NCBI GenBank assembly: GCA_020355945.1
Contig: CP070627.1
Coordinates: 1,334,541-1,342,536 of the forward strand
Direction: 5' to 3'
DNA: 7,996 bases
From: Candidatus Aminicenantota bacterium
GTDB taxonomy: Bacteria > Acidobacteriota > Aminicenantia > UBA2199
The translations under genes were made by a program, and so were the position numbers. Under the pieces are notes generated by a model. It was not told where the DNA came from, did not search any database, and worked only from the letters and a program-made list of their open reading frames with translations. Below, in pieces: positions 5,349 to 7,996 of the stretch; position 1 is the stretch's first letter; every line of letters begins with the position of its first letter.

Positions 5349-6605
5349 ATGAACAAAGTACTTAAAATTATTGCTTTCATTATCATTATTGCAGGGCTGG
5401 TCTTTGCTGGCTTTAAAATCTTTCAAAAAGAAGAGAACCAGGAAACCGAAATCATAAAGGCAGATAAGAAAGAGGAGTCCCAGGACAGCAGCCGAAGAGA
5501 AGCAGCTCTGCCGGTTAAAGTAATAAGCATTAAAAGGGGTAATTTACCACTGAGATTGAACATTTCTGCCAGTGCTGATGTATGGGAAAAAGCGGATGTA
5601 AGAACGGAAATAGCCGGAACCATCGAGGCCATTAAAGTTTCCGTGGGCGACCGGGTCAAAAAAGGCCAATTGTTGGTCCAACTGGATGATGAAGAGAGAA
5701 AGCTTGAGGTGGAACAGCGAGAAGCAGAAAAACTGAGAAGTTATTCCCAATACCTGGTCAAAGAAGATACGGAACTCATTGAGAACACCGAGCTAACCGA
5801 AGACCAAAAAAAACAATTGGCAGATTTAAAACAAAAGTACGCTAAAGCATTAGAGGCTTTCGGAAAAGGCAAAATATCCCAGAAAGAATTTGAAAAAACC
5901 AGTGATGAATATCAAAAAATACTCCTATTTTCAGGAGAAATGCGCGAGCAGGTTCGAAAAGCACAAGAAGGACTTTCCAGTGCAATTGTTGCATTGAAAC
6001 AGGCAGGGTTGAATTTAAAACGAACCTCAATCCGCAGCCCTTTCCAGGGGATTATTGCCGATATTCAAATAAGCAAAGGCGAAACAGTGAACGCAAGCCA
6101 AACGCTCTTGCGGGTGGTCAATTTAGAAACCCTCTACCTGAAAGGATATGCCCTGGAATCCGAACTTCAACATCTCAGGGAAGGTACCAATGTGCGCATT
6201 CGCTTCGATTCCTTCCCGGAACGCTTTTTCTATGGGGAAATTAAAGCCATCAGCCCTGAAATCGATCAAGAAACCAAAACCGTTACCGTATATGTGAAAG
6301 TGGATAACAAAGACAATTTATTTTTACCCGGCATGCATGCGGAGATTGACCTGGAATACAAAATCTTTGAAAATGTGATTAAAGTCCCCCGCAATGCGGT
6401 TATCACCCGGCAAGAGCGCTACCTGGTGTTTACGGTAATAGATATCCAGGGCCGTACCGGCACTGCCAACTGGGTGTATGTGGAAGTGGGTCACCAAAAC
6501 GACGAGGAAATTGAAATTAAAACCAGTATTAAAGAAGGTGACCTGGTGGTGGTTGAAGGCCATATGACCCTGGCCCATCAATCAAAAGTCAATATCACCA
6601 ACTAA
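5349..6605 (+). CDS. RND efflux periplasmic adaptor (membrane fusion protein, HlyD/AcrA type)
   Basis: 418 residues, typical family length. It links an inner-membrane RND permease to an outer-membrane channel in the periplasm. Residues 5-24 (LKIIAFIIIIAGLVFAGF) are a membrane anchor or uncleaved signal; there is no lipobox Cys, unlike AcrA. A charged linker (25-52) follows. Residues about 55-115 are the first half of the lipoyl-like domain, with the typical TEIAGTIEAIKVSVGDRVKKG then LLVQLDD. Residues about 116-222 form the alpha-helical hairpin. The second lipoyl half is LKRTSIRSPFQGIIADI with KGETVNASQTLLRVV (223-257). The beta-barrel spans about 258-335, ending in FLPGMHAEI, and the membrane-proximal domain includes VIKVPRNAVI (343-352) and IKEGDLVVVEGH (394-405). 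The permease gene starts 24 bp downstream, so the two form an operon. Substrate unknown. Confidence 0.93.
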   Translation: MNKVLKIIAFIIIIAGLVFAGFKIFQKEENQETEIIKADKKEESQDSSRREAALPVKVISIKRGNLPLRLNISASADVWEKADVRTEIAGTIEAIKVSVGDRVKKGQLLVQLDDEERKLEVEQREAEKLRSYSQYLVKEDTELIENTELTEDQKKQLADLKQKYAKALEAFGKGKISQKEFEKTSDEYQKILLFSGEMREQVRKAQEGLSSAIVALKQAGLNLKRTSIRSPFQGIIADIQISKGETVNASQTLLRVVNLETLYLKGYALESELQHLREGTNVRIRFDSFPERFFYGEIKAISPEIDQETKTVTVYVKVDNKDNLFLPGMHAEIDLEYKIFENVIKVPRNAVITRQERYLVFTVIDIQGRTGTANWVYVEVGHQNDEEIEIKTSIKEGDLVVVEGHMTLAHQSKVNITN

Positions 6606-6629
6606 AATAAAAAAAAAGAAAGTGCAACC
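6606..6629 (+). other. Adaptor-permease spacer with A9 run and no clear ribosome binding site
   Basis: The 24-bp gap is almost all purine and includes nine consecutive A at 6609-6617, then GAAAGTGCAACC before the ATG at 6630. There is no proper GGAG-type site, so the permease may rely on coupling to the adaptor's translation or on the purine stretch. Confidence 0.5.
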
Positions 6630-7996
6630 ATGAGCTTGATTAACTTATCTGTAAAACGGCCAATCGGAACTATTATGTTTTACGTCGGAATAATATTATT
6701 GGGGGTTATCTCATTATCGAAATTGGCGTGGAATCTACTGCCGGACTTGAGTTATCCCAAGATAACCGTGGTGACAAATTATCCCGGTTCCGGCCCGGAA
6801 GAGATCGAGCGCTTTATCACCACGGTCCTGGAAGGGCCCCTGTCTTCAATCTCTGATGTGAAAAAGATCGATTCCATATCAAAAGAAGGAATTTCCATTA
6901 TCTCACTGGAATTTCATTGGGGCACGGATATGGACTTTGCCCTTCTTCATACCAAAGAACAAGTGGAAGGCGTGAGACAGAATCTCCCGGATGACTGTGA
7001 GCCACCGATTATCATGGAATGGGACCCCACGGCATCCCCCATCATGACCGTCATATTGAAGAGTGAAAAACGAAATCTAAAAAAACAGAAAGAAGCCGCC
7101 GAGTATATCATCAAACCCAGGCTAGAGCAACTGGAAGGCATCTCACGAGTAGAAATCAGGGGGGGTGATGAAGAAGAAGTTTCAGTGGAAATCTACCCGG
7201 AAAAAATTAAAAACCTGGGTATTACTTTATCCGACATTGCCCGCACCATTGAAAGTGATAATGTATTTCAAAGCGGTGGTACCGTTAAAAAAGATAAACT
7301 GAGATATATCTTAAAGATTGAAGGAGAACTACAAGCTCCCGAAGAAATCGAAGATATCGTGGTGCATGAGGCTGGGGGCCGGCGCGTGCAGATCAAGGAC
7401 ATCGGCCGGGCCTTTTTTAAAAATAGAATCCGACAGGGAAACATCCGCTTCAACACCAAATCTTCCATTGCCCTGCTGCTGTACCGCGAAGCCGGCGGCA
7501 ATACAGTGGATGCCACAGAAAAAGCTATGGAAGCCTTTGAAAGCCTCAAAGCAGAATTTAATGATGAAATCCAATTCCAAACCGTGGCCATGGAAGCGGA
7601 ACTGATCATTTCTTCCATCAATTCTTTAAAATCCTCCCTGCTCATCGGCGCCTGCCTGGCGATTCTTATACTGCTTTTATTCTTGCAGAATTACAAAGAC
7701 CCCTTCCTGGTGGCAGTGGTGATCCCTATTTCCGTGATCGCCACCTTCGTATTAATGTATGCCTTTAATGTAAGCGTAAACATCATGTCATTGGGCGGCC
7801 TGGTACTGGGAGTGGGTATGTTCGTGGATAACTCCATCATTGTGCTGGAATCCATTGCCCGACACAAAGGAAAAAAAGACAAAAATCAATTGGTGCCAGC
7901 GGTCATCAATGGCGCCAAAGAAGTGAGCGGCGCCATTACTGCCTCTACCTTTACCACTATTTCTATTTTCCTCCCGGTCATTTACCTTTACGGGGT
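6630..7996 (+). CDS. RND efflux permease, AcrB/SwrC-like (HAE1 type; 3' end outside window)
   Basis: 455 residues of an expected roughly 1000-1050 are visible; the frame stays open to the right edge. It starts at ATG 6630 with MSLINLSVKRPIGTIM, the usual RND opening, and TM1 at about 12-33 followed by LPDLSYPKITV. Residues about 44-330 are the periplasmic porter loop, with NYPGSGPEEIE, PRLEQLEGISRVEIRGG and GRRVQIKDIG. TM2 lies at about 334-353, TM3 at about 357-378 and TM4 at about 384-407. TM4 carries GLVLGVGMFVDNSIIVLES: Asp400 matches the first of AcrB's proton-relay Asp pair (Asp407/Asp408), while Asn401 replaces the second. The VDN form is common in SwrC-like pumps, so it is not a defect. 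The pump should use the proton gradient to expel amphiphilic compounds or similar substrates through the adaptor encoded just upstream. The absence of the CzcA-type second TM4 Asp argues against a heavy-metal pump. Substrate unknown. Confidence 0.93.
   Translation, partial: MSLINLSVKRPIGTIMFYVGIILLGVISLSKLAWNLLPDLSYPKITVVTNYPGSGPEEIERFITTVLEGPLSSISDVKKIDSISKEGISIISLEFHWGTDMDFALLHTKEQVEGVRQNLPDDCEPPIIMEWDPTASPIMTVILKSEKRNLKKQKEAAEYIIKPRLEQLEGISRVEIRGGDEEEVSVEIYPEKIKNLGITLSDIARTIESDNVFQSGGTVKKDKLRYILKIEGELQAPEEIEDIVVHEAGGRRVQIKDIGRAFFKNRIRQGNIRFNTKSSIALLLYREAGGNTVDATEKAMEAFESLKAEFNDEIQFQTVAMEAELIISSINSLKSSLLIGACLAILILLLFLQNYKDPFLVAVVIPISVIATFVLMYAFNVSVNIMSLGGLVLGVGMFVDNSIIVLESIARHKGKKDKNQLVPAVINGAKEVSGAITASTFTTISIFLPVIYLYG

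Noticed and set aside
7268..7645. Overlapping open frames on both strands inside the RND permease
   Set aside because: They lie within a clear permease coding region, have no family features and no ribosome binding sites.
7827..7832. Asp-Asn (400-401) in TM4 of the permease as a broken proton relay
   Set aside because: The first Asp is kept, and VDN in place of VDD is common in SwrC-like RND pumps, so it is not evidence of inactivation.

Overview
The window carries five genes, all on the + strand, and no RNA gene, CRISPR array, transposase or phage gene. It looks like chromosomal DNA of a Gram-negative (two-membrane) bacterium. The evidence is an RND-type efflux pair (periplasmic adaptor plus inner-membrane permease), a secreted TPR protein and glycan-modifying enzymes. 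Base composition is moderate to AT-leaning. Genes have purine-rich Shine-Dalgarno sites, and their upstream regions carry sigma70-like promoters with TTGAAA-type -35 boxes and 17-bp spacers, which argues against Bacteroidetes. The style is compatible with Acidobacteriota/Aminicenantes-like or another little-cultured phylum, but the sequence alone does not settle this.

Region 1 (1-3699) is a glycan-modification locus. The first gene is cut by the window's left edge. It encodes the end of a PAPS-dependent sulfotransferase-like domain, a long coiled coil built from tandem 35-residue (five-heptad) repeats, and a C-terminal GT-B-like glycosyltransferase domain. The second gene is a free-standing paralogue of that C-terminal domain. 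The two probably arose by tandem duplication and act on a surface or secreted glycan, possibly a sulfated one.

Region 2 (3700-3877) is a 178-bp spacer. It holds a dispersed-repeat-like hairpin of the GTAGAGACGC type, further small palindromes, and a good promoter for the next gene. That gene (3878-5071) encodes an exported TPR protein with a C-terminal coiled coil and no recognised specific function.

Region 3 (5072-7996) begins with a 277-bp spacer holding a hairpin, a promoter and a long T-rich leader. It continues with an efflux operon: an RND periplasmic adaptor (5349-6605) and, 24 bp later, an RND permease (6630 onward) that runs off the right edge. No outer-membrane factor gene is in view.

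The clearest points for a second look are the sulfotransferase/coiled-coil/glycosyltransferase fusion, its solitary paralogue next door, a 15-bp match at their domain boundary that is read in different frames, and the exact-heptad length change in the coiled-coil repeats. I did not find a convincing new defence or mobile system here.
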